Assembly: GCF_028867935.1 (NCBI RefSeq)
Contig: NZ_JAPQNS010000010.1
Coordinates: 262,075-326,074 of the forward strand
Source: Flavobacterium sp. SUN052
GTDB lineage: Bacteria > Bacteroidota > Bacteroidia > Flavobacteriales > Flavobacteriaceae
Reading direction: 5' to 3'
DNA length: 64,000 nt
Positions 17,624 through 25,902 of the stretch are shown piece after piece. The translations under genes were made by a program, and so were the position numbers. The notes under the pieces are model-generated. The model was given only the letters and a program-made list of their open reading frames with translations. It did no database searches and had not been told where the DNA came from. The first letter of the stretch is position 1; the number at the start of each line of letters is the position of its first letter.

Positions 17624-19249
17624 ATGACACCTCTCAATCGCCGACTTTTCCTGAAGCAACTAGGCCTTGGAGCTGCCGGCCTGACCTTAGTCACCGCTCC
17701 CAGCTTTAACGCTCCTGGATGGGCTGCTCCAACTCGCTCTGCCAAACTTCCCCGAAGCTTGCCTGCTTTACAGGGAGTTGCGTCGGAGGGGGTGCTCAAT
17801 TTCGTGAATGCGGTAGAAAAAGCTGATCTGAATCTGCACAGTTTAATGGTTGTGCGTCACGGGCAGGTGGTGGCCGAAGGTTGGTGGGCACCTTACGCGC
17901 CCGAGCTGAAACATACATTGTATTCACTCAGTAAGAGTTTTACGTCGACAGCGGTGGGTATGGCCGTTGCCGAAGGCAAGCTAACGGTTAACGATAAAGT
18001 GGTATCGTTCTTCAAGAACGACCTGCCCGCTACTGTTAGCGAGAACCTGGCGGCTATGCGCGTTCAGGATCTGTTAACCATGTCGACTGGTCACGATAAA
18101 GAACCAACCAGTATGATGCGTAATGATGGCAACACGAACTGGGTTAAGGCCTTTCTGGCTCACCCCGTCGAGCATAAGCCAGGAACGCATTTTGTGTATA
18201 ACAGCGGGGCTACTTATATGCTCTCGGCCATTGTGCAGCATCTTACGGGTCAAACGGTGTTGGCGTATCTGAAACCCCGTTTGTTTGTTCCGCTTGGTAT
18301 CGAAGGTGCCGATTGGGAGGTTGACCCCAATGGCATCAATACGGGCGGTTGGGGCCTTCGCGTGCGCACTGAAGACATTGCAAAGTTTGGGCAGTTGTAC
18401 CTGCAAAAAGGCATGTGGAATGGTAAGCGGCTCCTTTCGGAGGCCTGGATCACGGAAGCCACCAGCATGCACATTATGCAGCCGGGCGACGAAAGCAAAC
18501 GGAGTTCAAGCGACTGGTTACAGGGTTACGGGTATCAATTCTGGCGGTGCCGTCACGATGCCTACCGGGGCGATGGTGCCTTCGGTCAATATTGCGTTGT
18601 TCTCCCCAAAGAAGACGCCGTGGTGGCTATCACTTCCGAATCGTCGAATTTGCCGGCTATTCTCAATGCTGTTTGGGATCACATTTTGCCCGCTTTTCAG
18701 GGGACAGGTCTGTCGGCCGAAAAAACTGCCTCGGCTTCGTTAACGCAAAAGTTAAAAAGCCTTGCGCTGCCTTTACCGAAGGTCGAATCTACGTCACCCA
18801 AAATGGCGGCTATTAGCGGAAAGACCTTCCACTTTGCTGATAATTCGATGAAAGCTTCATCAGCCTCACTGACGTTTGGTAAAGATGGTTGCATCTTCAA
18901 ACTCCGTGACGACTCTGGCGACCATCAGGTGAATGCCGGTATTAGTCGTTGGATAGAAAGCGAAACAACGTTCCCAACGAAGCCGCTAAAACTGGTGCCT
19001 ACGCCCGTTCCTGGCGAAACCAAGTCGCGAGTTGCGGCCAGTGGTACCTGGCAGGATGCTAACACGTTCATGATGACCTGGCGATTTATTGAAACAGCCC
19101 ATTACGAGACGGTTACCTGTCGTTTCGGAGCCGACGATACAATGGCTGTGGAGCTTGAAAGCAGTGTTGCTAAACTTTCCAAAACCAAAGACAAACGGCC
19201 TGTTCTGGAAGGAAAACTAGGCGCTGAAGTCGGAATGAAAAAGAGTTAA
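17624..19249 (+). CDS. Tat-exported serine hydrolase, class C beta-lactamase-like
   Basis: 541 residues, with a twin-arginine signal at the N-terminus (NRRLFLKQLGLGAAGLTLV). Residues about 60-360 have the penicillin-binding fold: nucleophile in YSLSKSFTS (SxxK), the Tyr motif in FVYNSG, and a later GQYCVVLP in place of the third motif. A C-terminal beta domain of about 170 residues (from VESTSPKMAAISG) resembles the lipocalin-like tails seen in esterase-type members. Function is more likely esterase or D-aminopeptidase than antibiotic resistance. Third gene of the Tat cluster; palindromic repeat B starts 12 nt after its stop and may act as its 3' end. Confidence 0.82.
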   Translation: MTPLNRRLFLKQLGLGAAGLTLVTAPSFNAPGWAAPTRSAKLPRSLPALQGVASEGVLNFVNAVEKADLNLHSLMVVRHGQVVAEGWWAPYAPELKHTLYSLSKSFTSTAVGMAVAEGKLTVNDKVVSFFKNDLPATVSENLAAMRVQDLLTMSTGHDKEPTSMMRNDGNTNWVKAFLAHPVEHKPGTHFVYNSGATYMLSAIVQHLTGQTVLAYLKPRLFVPLGIEGADWEVDPNGINTGGWGLRVRTEDIAKFGQLYLQKGMWNGKRLLSEAWITEATSMHIMQPGDESKRSSSDWLQGYGYQFWRCRHDAYRGDGAFGQYCVVLPKEDAVVAITSESSNLPAILNAVWDHILPAFQGTGLSAEKTASASLTQKLKSLALPLPKVESTSPKMAAISGKTFHFADNSMKASSASLTFGKDGCIFKLRDDSGDHQVNAGISRWIESETTFPTKPLKLVPTPVPGETKSRVAASGTWQDANTFMMTWRFIETAHYETVTCRFGADDTMAVELESSVAKLSKTKDKRPVLEGKLGAEVGMKKS

Positions 19250-19260
19250 TTGTAGTTTTT

Positions 19261-19344
19261 GGAACGCGGATGACGCGGAAAGAACGGATTTACGCTGATC
19301 GAAAAATTTGTGTAAGCCCGTTCTTTCCGCGTCATCCGCGTTCT
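19261..19344. repeat. Palindromic repeat, ACGCGGAT family, copy B
   Basis: A perfect 26-bp inverted repeat (19262-19287 and 19318-19343) around a 30-nt loop; the arms begin GAACGCGGATGACGCGG. The loop contains ACGCTGAT, as in copy A. No coding potential. It lies between a stop codon and the next start, both on the plus strand. Very stable as RNA, so it may end or stabilise the upstream transcript. Confidence 0.9.
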
Positions 19345-19357
19345 TAATGTTAATTGT

Positions 19358-19915
19358 ATGCACGAAAATTACTTCGAGAAAATAGACTTTTCGAAAACGC
19401 CACTCACAGCCGGGGAATACGAAAACTGCACCTTTGTTGACTGCGATTTTTCGAAAACAGACCTTTCGGCGAAAACGATTTACGAGTGCGAATTCAAGGG
19501 CTGTAACTTTAACGGAGCTAAACTGCCCCGGACACCACTACGGGATATTCAGTTCAAAAACTGCAACCTGACGGGATTGCGATTTGCCAACGCTAGTGGA
19601 TTTCTCATGTCCGTTTCGTTTGATAACTGCGTGCTGAATCGTTCTTCATTCTTCAAACTGAAAGTCAGAGATTCGGAGTTCAGAAATTCAAGCCTGCACG
19701 AGGTAGATTTCACCGAGACTGATTTGCACAGCGTGTTGTTCGATAACTGCGATCTGTCGCGAGCTGTGTTTGAAAACGCTATACTGGAGAAAGCCGACTT
19801 CCGAACGGCTTATAACTACGCCATTGATCCCGCGTTGAATCGAGTCAAAAAAGCGAAGTTCGCCGTAAATGGTTTGGCTGGTTTGCTGCACCGCTATGAT
19901 CTTGACATTGAGTGA
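19358..19915 (+). CDS. Pentapeptide-repeat protein
   Basis: 185 residues made of tandem five-residue units of the A(D/N)LXX type, with Phe or Leu at every fifth position (for example CDFSKTDLSAKTIYEC, CNFNGAKLP, VDFTETDLHSVLFDNC, ADFRTA). Such proteins fold as a right-handed quadrilateral beta helix. Some, such as Qnr and MfpA, mimic DNA and protect gyrase, but nothing here points to that role. No signal peptide, so cytosolic. The C-terminal 30 residues are outside the repeat and end in an amphipathic helix. It stands alone after repeat B. Function unknown. Confidence 0.85.
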   Translation: MHENYFEKIDFSKTPLTAGEYENCTFVDCDFSKTDLSAKTIYECEFKGCNFNGAKLPRTPLRDIQFKNCNLTGLRFANASGFLMSVSFDNCVLNRSSFFKLKVRDSEFRNSSLHEVDFTETDLHSVLFDNCDLSRAVFENAILEKADFRTAYNYAIDPALNRVKKAKFAVNGLAGLLHRYDLDIE

Positions 19916-19962
19916 AGGAATACTATTTCAATCAACGTCCGAATTAACCCCCAAATTCTGGT

Positions 19963-19970
19963 TAGTTTTG
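19963..19970 (+). promoter_or_regulatory. Putative -7 box of the Bacteroidota type
   Basis: TAGTTTTG fits the consensus TAnnTTTG at all fixed positions and lies 22 nt before the start codon of the small YjdM-like gene. No clear TTG box is found about 20 nt upstream. Confidence 0.45.
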
Positions 19971-19992
19971 CCGCCAACAAGACAAACCACCG

Positions 19993-20202
19993 ATGGACGT
20001 AAAAGATAGTAACGGCAATATTCTTGCTGATGGAGATTCAGTAACGCTTATCAAAGACCTGAAAGTACGCGGCTCATCAACTACCCTCAAACGGGGCACA
20101 ACCGTCAAGAAAATTCGCTTGACCGATGATCCCGATGAGGTTGATTGCCGCATTGGCGGTACCGCAATGGTGTTACGAACCGAGTTTTTGAAGAAGCTGT
20201 AA
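19993..20202 (+). CDS. Single-domain YjdM/PhnA-like protein
   Basis: A 69-residue protein starting MDVKDSNGNILADGDSV. It corresponds to the C-terminal domain of YjdM (formerly PhnA), which in E. coli is about 110 residues with an N-terminal zinc ribbon. Here the zinc-ribbon half is missing, and the single Cys (in EVDCRIGG) cannot form a zinc site. The core VTLIKDLKVRGSS...KRGTTVKKIRL is well kept and predicts a small SH3-like barrel. Despite the historical name it is not shown to act in phosphonate use. A TAnnTTTG box precedes it, so it is probably a single-gene unit. Converges with the aldarate cluster. Confidence 0.85.
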   Translation: MDVKDSNGNILADGDSVTLIKDLKVRGSSTTLKRGTTVKKIRLTDDPDEVDCRIGGTAMVLRTEFLKKL

Positions 20203-20222
20203 ACGTTACTTACTCGCTTACC

Positions 20223-21527
20223 CTACCATCGCACTGCCTGAAACGTCCAGCCCGGCTGTTTTTTCTGCATTTCGATTTCGTCGTCGCGTTTGGTAAGCCC
20301 ACAAGCAAGGTAATTCTGATGTAGGCTTGCCAGCGCTTCCCGGTCCAGTTCTACGCCCAGTCCGGGTCCTTGTGGAACCGCAACGGCTCCATCTTCAAAC
20401 TTCATACGGCCGCCCACAATCACCTCGTCTGATTGCCACGGATAATGGGTGTCCAGTGCGTAGGGCAAGTGGGGGAGAGCAGCTCCCAGATGTACCATTG
20501 CCGCCAGTGAAATGCCCAGATGGCTGTTGGAATGCATCGACAGGTCGCGGCCGAAGGTGGAGCAGATGCCGGTCAGCGTCATAGAAGCCCGCAGGCCACC
20601 CCAGAAATGGTGATCGCTCAGAATAATATCTTCAGCACCAATGGCGATACTATTCGGAATGTCTTCGAACGAGGTGGTACACATATTAGTAGCCAGCGGA
20701 GTTCGCAAGGCTTTGCGAACTTGAGCCATATTAGCTTGTCCCCGTACCGGATCTTCCAAGTATTCCAAAATCGGCTCCATCTGACGACCATACTGGATAG
20801 CTGTCTCCACCGTCCAAAGCGCATTGGGGTCTAACCGAAGTGGCACATCAGGGCCAAACGCATCGTGCAGGGCAAACATCGCGTCAACTTCCTGCTGCGG
20901 CTCAAACACCCCGCCTTTCAGTTTAATTGACTTGAATCCGAACTCATGGCACATGGCTTTGGCCTGAGCCACTATGCCAGCGGGGTCAAGCGCAGCCGCT
21001 TGCCGGGCAGCCGCCCACCCCTGGGCATTAGGATCGGTTCCGAAAGCCAGTTCACCCCCCGCTCCTTCGTATTTGTAGAATAAATACGCAGCAAATGGCA
21101 CCTGATCGCGCATTTTTCCACCGAGCAAATCCACCACGGGCCGGTTTGTTACTTTGCCGATGATGTCCATGCAAGCAACCTCGATAGCGCTGAAAATATG
21201 CACCAGTTTTCGCTGGTCCCAGGGAGATAAGCCTCGTTCAGCGGCTGAATCCGTACCAAAATGATCTTCTAACACGCGTCTGATCTGATTCAGCTGGAAA
21301 ACATCGAGCCCAATAATCAAGTCGCGGGCCAGGTCGAGGGCAGCATCGATGGCCGTGTTGCCGGGTATTTCGCTGATGCCCGATATACCGTCTTCAGTCA
21401 CCAGTTCTACTACCGTACGAAGAGCATAGGGTGCGTGCAAACCCGCTGCGTTGAGTAGGGGCGGGTCAACAATGGCGATGGGTGTGATGTGCATCTCACG
21501 GATGCAGGGACCTGTTTTTGGTGTCAT
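20223..21527 (-). CDS. Enolase-superfamily aldarate dehydratase (glucarate dehydratase-like)
   Basis: 434 residues; E. coli GudD has 446. The N-terminal capping domain reads ALRTVVELVTEDGISGISEIPG. The barrel contains the KxK base motif in IKLKGGVF, metal ligands in LRLDPNALW, LEDPVRG and ATNMCTT, and HSNSHLGIS on the barrel's C-terminal side, matching the glucarate dehydratase subgroup rather than mandelate racemase proper. It would dehydrate glucarate (or idarate) to 5-keto-4-deoxyglucarate. Last gene of the minus-strand cluster, 11 nt after the preceding stop. The substrate is predicted from family and from the aldolase, permease and second dehydratase beside it. Confidence 0.85.
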   Translation of the reverse strand: MTPKTGPCIREMHITPIAIVDPPLLNAAGLHAPYALRTVVELVTEDGISGISEIPGNTAIDAALDLARDLIIGLDVFQLNQIRRVLEDHFGTDSAAERGLSPWDQRKLVHIFSAIEVACMDIIGKVTNRPVVDLLGGKMRDQVPFAAYLFYKYEGAGGELAFGTDPNAQGWAAARQAAALDPAGIVAQAKAMCHEFGFKSIKLKGGVFEPQQEVDAMFALHDAFGPDVPLRLDPNALWTVETAIQYGRQMEPILEYLEDPVRGQANMAQVRKALRTPLATNMCTTSFEDIPNSIAIGAEDIILSDHHFWGGLRASMTLTGICSTFGRDLSMHSNSHLGISLAAMVHLGAALPHLPYALDTHYPWQSDEVIVGGRMKFEDGAVAVPQGPGLGVELDREALASLHQNYLACGLTKRDDEIEMQKKQPGWTFQAVRW

Positions 21528-21538
21528 TAGCTAGGGGT

Positions 21539-23077
21539 TTATGTCAGTGGGCCGGGGTTAAAAAGAACAAGATCATTGTGGATACCCAAACGATCGGTGG
21601 CTACTTTTTTCCTGCCACTGGCTACGTCTAAAATCATATGGAACAGGTTCCAGCCTAATTCCTCAATTGTTTTGTTACCAAAGGCGATTGGACCCGCGTC
21701 GAAATCAATCAGATCGAACCAGCGATTGCTCAGTTTGGAGTTTGAACTGACCTTAATCACCGGCACCATCGACAGGCCATAAGGCGTGCCGCGACCCGTA
21801 ATGAATACGTGCATGTTCATGCCAGCGGCCAGTTGCAGCGTACCACAAACAAAATCGCTGGCGGGCGTCGCTACAAAGTTTAAGCCTTTGGTTCGGACCT
21901 TATTGCCGGGGCTAACCACATCAACAATGGGGCTTGTCCCTGATTTGACAATCGAGCCGAGTGCTTTTTCGACAACATTACTCAAGCCCCCTTTTTTATT
22001 ACCGGGCGTGGGGTTTGCACTTCGGTCGGCTTGGCCAGTCAGCAGGTAATCGTCGTACCACTTCATCTCGTCTTTCAGCTTTTGCGCTACTTCGGGCGTG
22101 GCGGATCGGGCCACTAACAGATGCACAGCATCCCGGACCTCCGTTACTTCCGAAAAGAATACTGTGCCCCCCGCTCTAACGATCAAATCGGAGGCAAAGC
22201 CAGCCACTGGATTGCCGGTTATGCCCGAAAATGCATCGCTTCCTCCGCATTGCATTCCCACGACCAGATCAGAGGTCGGGCAGGTTTCGCGGGTTCGGGC
22301 ATTCAGTTTTTTTAGGTGATATTCGGCCATGCTCATGATGCCCGTTATCATTTCGTCAAAGCCAGTGAACGATTCATCCTGTAGATACAGAATCGACTGG
22401 TCATCAGTGCTGGTTTCTGTTGACAACAACCGCTCTGGCCGTAGCTTCTCGCAGCCCAGGCCAATTACCATAATTTCTCCCCCGAAATTGGGGTTCTGAG
22501 CAATATTCCGAATTGTTCGGATTGGGATTATTGCGGCTGGCGCATCAATGGCAATACCGCAACCGTAACTGTGGTTGAAGGCAAAAACATCATCGACGTT
22601 AGGGTATTTGGGAAGCAGCTCCTGTTTTATTTTGGTTGTAATAAACTGAGTGATACCCGCTACACATTGCACGCTCGTGGTGATTCCCAGAACATTTTTG
22701 GTGCCCACGCTGCCATCGGCGTTCCGGTACCCCTCAAAGGTGTAGCCTTCCAGTGGTTCAATCGCCGTTTGGGTTGGTTTGGTAAAGGGAATACTGTCCA
22801 GATCGGGTGGTTGAGGGAGCTGGATTTTGGTTTCGTTAATCCATTCCCCCTGCCGAATATACGTAGCAGCATGCCCAATCACTTGCCCATACCGAATGAT
22901 TGACTCGTCTTCGGCAATGTTGGTTAGCGCAATTTTATGACCCATTGGTATGGTCTGCACCGCTACCAATCCCGGTAACACAATTGTCCCTTTTTGTAGC
23001 CCCAATTCACCACATGCAATACCAACGTTATCTGCCGGAGTGGTCTGAACAACTGTGTTTTCGTTGCCTGTTGTCAT
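21539..23077 (-). CDS. UxaA/GarD family dehydratase (altronate or galactarate dehydratase)
   Basis: 512 residues. An N-terminal SAF-like domain (about 20-105, [21 protein letters not shown]) is followed by the large UxaA/GarD catalytic region with [27 protein letters not shown] and [12 protein letters not shown]; the conserved Cys and His residues are expected iron ligands. Fused SAF plus catalytic domains are normal for both galactarate dehydratase and altronate dehydratase, and sequence alone does not separate them. In the company of a glucarate-type dehydratase and a GarL-type aldolase, galactarate dehydratase is the better guess. It begins 9 nt after the permease gene. Confidence 0.82.
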   Translation of the reverse strand: MTTGNENTVVQTTPADNVGIACGELGLQKGTIVLPGLVAVQTIPMGHKIALTNIAEDESIIRYGQVIGHAATYIRQGEWINETKIQLPQPPDLDSIPFTKPTQTAIEPLEGYTFEGYRNADGSVGTKNVLGITTSVQCVAGITQFITTKIKQELLPKYPNVDDVFAFNHSYGCGIAIDAPAAIIPIRTIRNIAQNPNFGGEIMVIGLGCEKLRPERLLSTETSTDDQSILYLQDESFTGFDEMITGIMSMAEYHLKKLNARTRETCPTSDLVVGMQCGGSDAFSGITGNPVAGFASDLIVRAGGTVFFSEVTEVRDAVHLLVARSATPEVAQKLKDEMKWYDDYLLTGQADRSANPTPGNKKGGLSNVVEKALGSIVKSGTSPIVDVVSPGNKVRTKGLNFVATPASDFVCGTLQLAAGMNMHVFITGRGTPYGLSMVPVIKVSSNSKLSNRWFDLIDFDAGPIAFGNKTIEELGWNLFHMILDVASGRKKVATDRLGIHNDLVLFNPGPLT

Positions 23078-23086
23078 GGTACATGC

Positions 23087-24547
23087 TTAAACCAGTGGGA
23101 AAAGTTGTGAGGCAATCATGACTAGTATAAGACCCGTAATACCCATGAGCGTTTGCATGGGGGCAACGGTTTTTAGAGCTTCGGCTTCGGTCAGATTGCT
23201 GGTCTTGCAAACAATCCAAAACCCGGCGTCATTCATCCAGGGGACTAATTTGGCCCCACTGCCAATAGCCAGGCACAAATACACGGGGTTGAACCCTAAA
23301 TTTCCGTTCTGAGCCATTCCCGACAAAATTCCCGACGCCGTGATCAGGGCTACTGTTGCCGAGCCTTGAGCTGTTCTGACGATGGCCGTAATCAAAAAGG
23401 CTAGGGGAATCAGCGCCATCTGGTAATCTTTGGTTAGGTCGGCGATGCGGGTACTGATACCTGTTTGCTGCAATATTCCCCCAAAAGCCCCACCAGCAGC
23501 CGTAATCAGAATAATACCTCCGCCACTCATTAGAGCGGTGTGTACAAAGGCCGTTATCCCTTCTTTACTGGTTTTTTTCTGGCTGGCAAGCACCAGCAGC
23601 GCAAAGATGCCGCCTGTGATCAGGGCTATATTTTTATCTCCGAAAAAAAGTACCACATCAAGAAAACGATTCAGTATTGGCAGCGAGGTGAGGGGAGCCT
23701 TGGGGGTGGCAAAGGCATCTACGAAGGAACGAATACAGATGGTTACCAGCGGAAAAACAACGGGTAGCAAGGCTAATCCCAACGGAGGAAGCTGTTTGTC
23801 ATCTTTATTGGCGATGGCGTTGATGTCTTCCAGGCGCGCATCGAGCGAATCGCGAAGAGGGATAGGCCACTTTTTGTTGGCCCAGGCGGCATAAAAATAA
23901 CCGGTAGTGATGGTGCAAAGCCCCAGAATGACACCACAAACCATCATCAGTCCAATGGGTACGTTCAGCTCACCAACCAAAAACAAAGGCCCGGGCGAAG
24001 GAGGGACAAATGAGTTAGCCATAACGGCACCAGCAACCACCGTCAGCACAAAAAACAGATAATTTTTACCCACGCGCAAACTCATAGCCTTCGCCAGAGG
24101 CATCATGAGGAAAATAACCGTGTCTACAAAAACGGGGATAGTCAGGAAAAAGCTGCTTAGTACAAAGCCAACCGGGGCTTTTTCAATACCCGTTAATTTG
24201 AGCATCGACCGCACAATTCGTTCAGCAGCACCACTGTCTAACATGGCTTTACCGATGATGGCGGCCATGGCAATCAGGATGCCGATTTTAGCACACGTAT
24301 TACCGAATTCCGTAGCAATGCGTTCGCCATAACTTTTGGTGGCCAGTTTCAGAGCTGCCTCAGCGGAGTTGCCTTTCAAGACATAAAACTCCTGGACAGC
24401 CGAAACCGGGGTTAGGAGAGCTACTACCAAAGCTGCCAACAGCAGAGCCAGAAAGGGGTGCAACTTCAGGCCGATAATGCCTCCTACAACAATCAGCACG
24501 CCAACGAGCAAAATAAAAATTGGATCATTCAGGAACGGTAGGGTCAT
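23087..24547 (-). CDS. GntP family sugar-acid permease
   Basis: 486 residues with about 12-14 hydrophobic membrane segments, beginning FILLVGVLIVVGGIIGLKL and ending LMGITGLILVMIASQLFPLV. The central block MANSFVPPSPGPLFL is characteristic of the gluconate:H+ symporter family (GntP, GntT, DsdX). In this setting, between an aldolase and two sugar-acid dehydratases, it most likely takes up an aldarate or aldonate with protons across the inner membrane. E. coli glucarate uptake uses an unrelated MFS permease, so this is a non-orthologous pairing. Follows the aldolase gene by about 77 nt that contain a repeat remnant. Confidence 0.88.
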   Translation of the reverse strand: MTLPFLNDPIFILLVGVLIVVGGIIGLKLHPFLALLLAALVVALLTPVSAVQEFYVLKGNSAEAALKLATKSYGERIATEFGNTCAKIGILIAMAAIIGKAMLDSGAAERIVRSMLKLTGIEKAPVGFVLSSFFLTIPVFVDTVIFLMMPLAKAMSLRVGKNYLFFVLTVVAGAVMANSFVPPSPGPLFLVGELNVPIGLMMVCGVILGLCTITTGYFYAAWANKKWPIPLRDSLDARLEDINAIANKDDKQLPPLGLALLPVVFPLVTICIRSFVDAFATPKAPLTSLPILNRFLDVVLFFGDKNIALITGGIFALLVLASQKKTSKEGITAFVHTALMSGGGIILITAAGGAFGGILQQTGISTRIADLTKDYQMALIPLAFLITAIVRTAQGSATVALITASGILSGMAQNGNLGFNPVYLCLAIGSGAKLVPWMNDAGFWIVCKTSNLTEAEALKTVAPMQTLMGITGLILVMIASQLFPLV

Positions 24548-24574
24548 TATAGTGAAAGTAGAAAGAGTGAAAGA

Positions 24575-24624
24575 GCAACGGTCCGACGGTTCGGAGAGTG
24601 TCGGCGGGCTTTAACCCGTCCGAT
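24575..24624. repeat. Repeat remnant between permease and aldolase genes
   Basis: The stretch contains CGGTCCGACGGTTCGGAGAG and CGGCGGGCTTTAACCCGTCC, a G/C-rich sequence unlike the surrounding codons with partial dyads (GTCCGAC/GTCGG, GGCGGGC/ACCCGTCC). It begins directly after the aldolase stop. I suspect a copy of an interspersed repeat but see no second copy in this window. Confidence 0.35.
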
Positions 24625-25398
24625 TCAGGATTGTCGGAAGGTGGCTAACTTTTGAGCTAGTGCCCGTGCTCCATCGGCAACAAAGGTTGCATCGGCACCA
24701 CAGGCAATAAATCGGATGCCCAAGTCGTGATAGCGCTGGTAATCAGCTGGGTTGAAAAATAAAATACCTGTTGCTTTTCCGGCTTTTCGAGCGGCATTAA
24801 CCGTTTCCTGGAGTGCTTCTTTAAACATAGGATGGTCGAACTGACCGAAAATTCCTAACTCCATGGATAAGTCGGCGGGGCCGATAAAAAGCACATCGAC
24901 ACCTTCTACAGCGGCCACTTCGTCGAGATGGTTGAGTACTTCGCGGGTTTCGACCTGCACAATGCCCAAAATAGTATCTGGGGCCTGCTGATAATAGTTG
25001 TCAAAATCGCTGCCAAAGCTCGTTGCCCGCACCATTTTAGCCACCCCCCGGTTGCCGTGTGGAGGGTAATGTAGCCCGCTGATCACTTTTTGTGCTTCAG
25101 CCGCATTGTTAATCTTGGGGCACATGATGCCTTCTGCACCCATATCCAGGATTCGCTGAATGCGTGGTGCTTCTGCACTCTCGACCCGGACCAGCGCTGC
25201 CGTGGGCGAGCTTTGGAGAGCCTGAAGTTGATAAATTACGTCGCGTTCCGAACCCGCGCCGTGTTCGAGATCAATGAGCACCCAGTCGAAACCAGCCTGG
25301 CCCACAATTTCTGCCGTTAGTGAGCTGCCCAGGTTCAGCCAGCAGCCATGGAGCGTTTCGCCCCGTTTGAGTCGTTGTTTGAGGTTTTTCATTTTCAT
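24625..25398 (-). CDS. HpcH/HpaI family aldolase (GarL/RhmA-like)
   Basis: 257 residues. The class II pyruvate aldolase family is clear from LHGCWLNLGSSL, DWVLIDLEHG (His is the catalytic base), MVRATSFG, VQVETREVLNHL, and FIGPADLSMELG, which supplies acidic metal ligands. GarL cleaves 5-keto-4-deoxyglucarate to pyruvate and tartronate semialdehyde, which fits the dehydratases downstream; RhmA-type cleavage of keto-deoxyrhamnonate is the alternative. First gene of the cluster. An in-frame ATG at 25392 (MKNLKQR) is a possible alternative start. No tartronate semialdehyde reductase gene adjoins the cluster. Confidence 0.87.
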   Translation of the reverse strand: MKMKNLKQRLKRGETLHGCWLNLGSSLTAEIVGQAGFDWVLIDLEHGAGSERDVIYQLQALQSSPTAALVRVESAEAPRIQRILDMGAEGIMCPKINNAAEAQKVISGLHYPPHGNRGVAKMVRATSFGSDFDNYYQQAPDTILGIVQVETREVLNHLDEVAAVEGVDVLFIGPADLSMELGIFGQFDHPMFKEALQETVNAARKAGKATGILFFNPADYQRYHDLGIRFIACGADATFVADGARALAQKLATFRQS

Positions 25399-25470
25399 AC
25401 TATGAGCTGAATGTCAGGGAAATCTAACGGCTATTGTCTAACTTTTCTTTGTACGCTGTAAAGCTTTATA

Positions 25471-25508
25471 AAAAAACGCTCATCAAACCGAGGCCAGATG
25501 AGCGTTTT
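25471..25508 (-). terminator. Hairpin with T run upstream of the aldarate cluster
   Basis: Stem AAAACGCTCATC / GATGAGCGTTTT with a 13-nt loop. On the minus strand a run of seven T follows, so it is oriented to stop minus-strand transcription 70 nt before the aldolase start. No minus-strand gene lies upstream of it to be terminated, since the next gene to the right is on the plus strand. It may therefore be a leader attenuator or the end of a short untranslated RNA. Confidence 0.65.
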
Positions 25509-25584
25509 CGATGGTGCTGATGGACAGCTAGATACAAGCAAACAAAAATCAAATGATTTATGACATCCTCTCCAAAAAAAGCCG

Positions 25585-25592
25585 TACTTTTG
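25585..25592 (+). promoter_or_regulatory. Putative -7 box of the Bacteroidota type
   Basis: TACTTTTG matches TAnnTTTG exactly and lies 41 nt before the start of the 51-residue protein gene. The expected TTG box about 20 nt further upstream is not obvious. Confidence 0.5.
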
Positions 25593-25633
25593 CGCTCTGA
25601 TTTTTGGAACTGACAAAATACAATTATACAATC

Positions 25634-25789
25634 ATGGGAACGGAATTAAAGCGCAAAGACCGCAAGAACAAGGCCCGCGCGAACAATAAAATTGCAAAAA
25701 TTAAAGAATTGCTTCGCAAGCCTGAGATCAAAAATGTAGACGTAGAAGCCATCAAGGCATCGTTTGCAGAGAAAAAAGCGGCTGCTTAA
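25634..25789 (+). CDS. Small basic conserved protein, 51 residues
   Basis: Start at ATG 25634 (MGTELKRKDRKNKARANN). The protein is strongly basic at the N-terminus, with a helical middle (KIAKIKELLRKPEI) and an Ala/Lys-rich end. An upstream ATG at 25604 in the same frame exists but lies very close to the presumed transcription start. A good TAnnTTTG box precedes it and a strong terminator follows 54 nt after the stop, so it is its own transcription unit, as expected for an abundant small protein. The composition suggests nucleic acid or ribosome binding; that is inference, and I cannot name a family. Confidence 0.75.
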   Translation: MGTELKRKDRKNKARANNKIAKIKELLRKPEIKNVDVEAIKASFAEKKAAA

Positions 25790-25842
25790 TTAGTGAGTAC
25801 TCACGCGAAAGAAACTCGTTATGAGTTTGTTCGCTGCCTCAT

Positions 25843-25880
25843 AGAGATGACATCTTTTCAACATGGTGTCATCTCTTTTG
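25843..25880 (+). terminator. Rho-independent terminator after the 51-residue gene
   Basis: Perfect 10-bp stem AGAGATGACA / TGTCATCTCT, 14-nt loop, then TTTGTTTTTGG. It ends the short plus-strand unit just before the convergent gene at 25903. Confidence 0.85.
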
Positions 25881-25902
25881 TTTTTGGGCAAATGCATCGC
25901 CC

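Noticed and set aside
17624..19249. The serine hydrolase as an antibiotic-resistance beta-lactamase
   Set aside because: It has the fold and SxxK motif, but a Tat signal, a beta-rich C-terminal extension and no clear KTG-type third motif, which fit esterase or peptidase relatives better.
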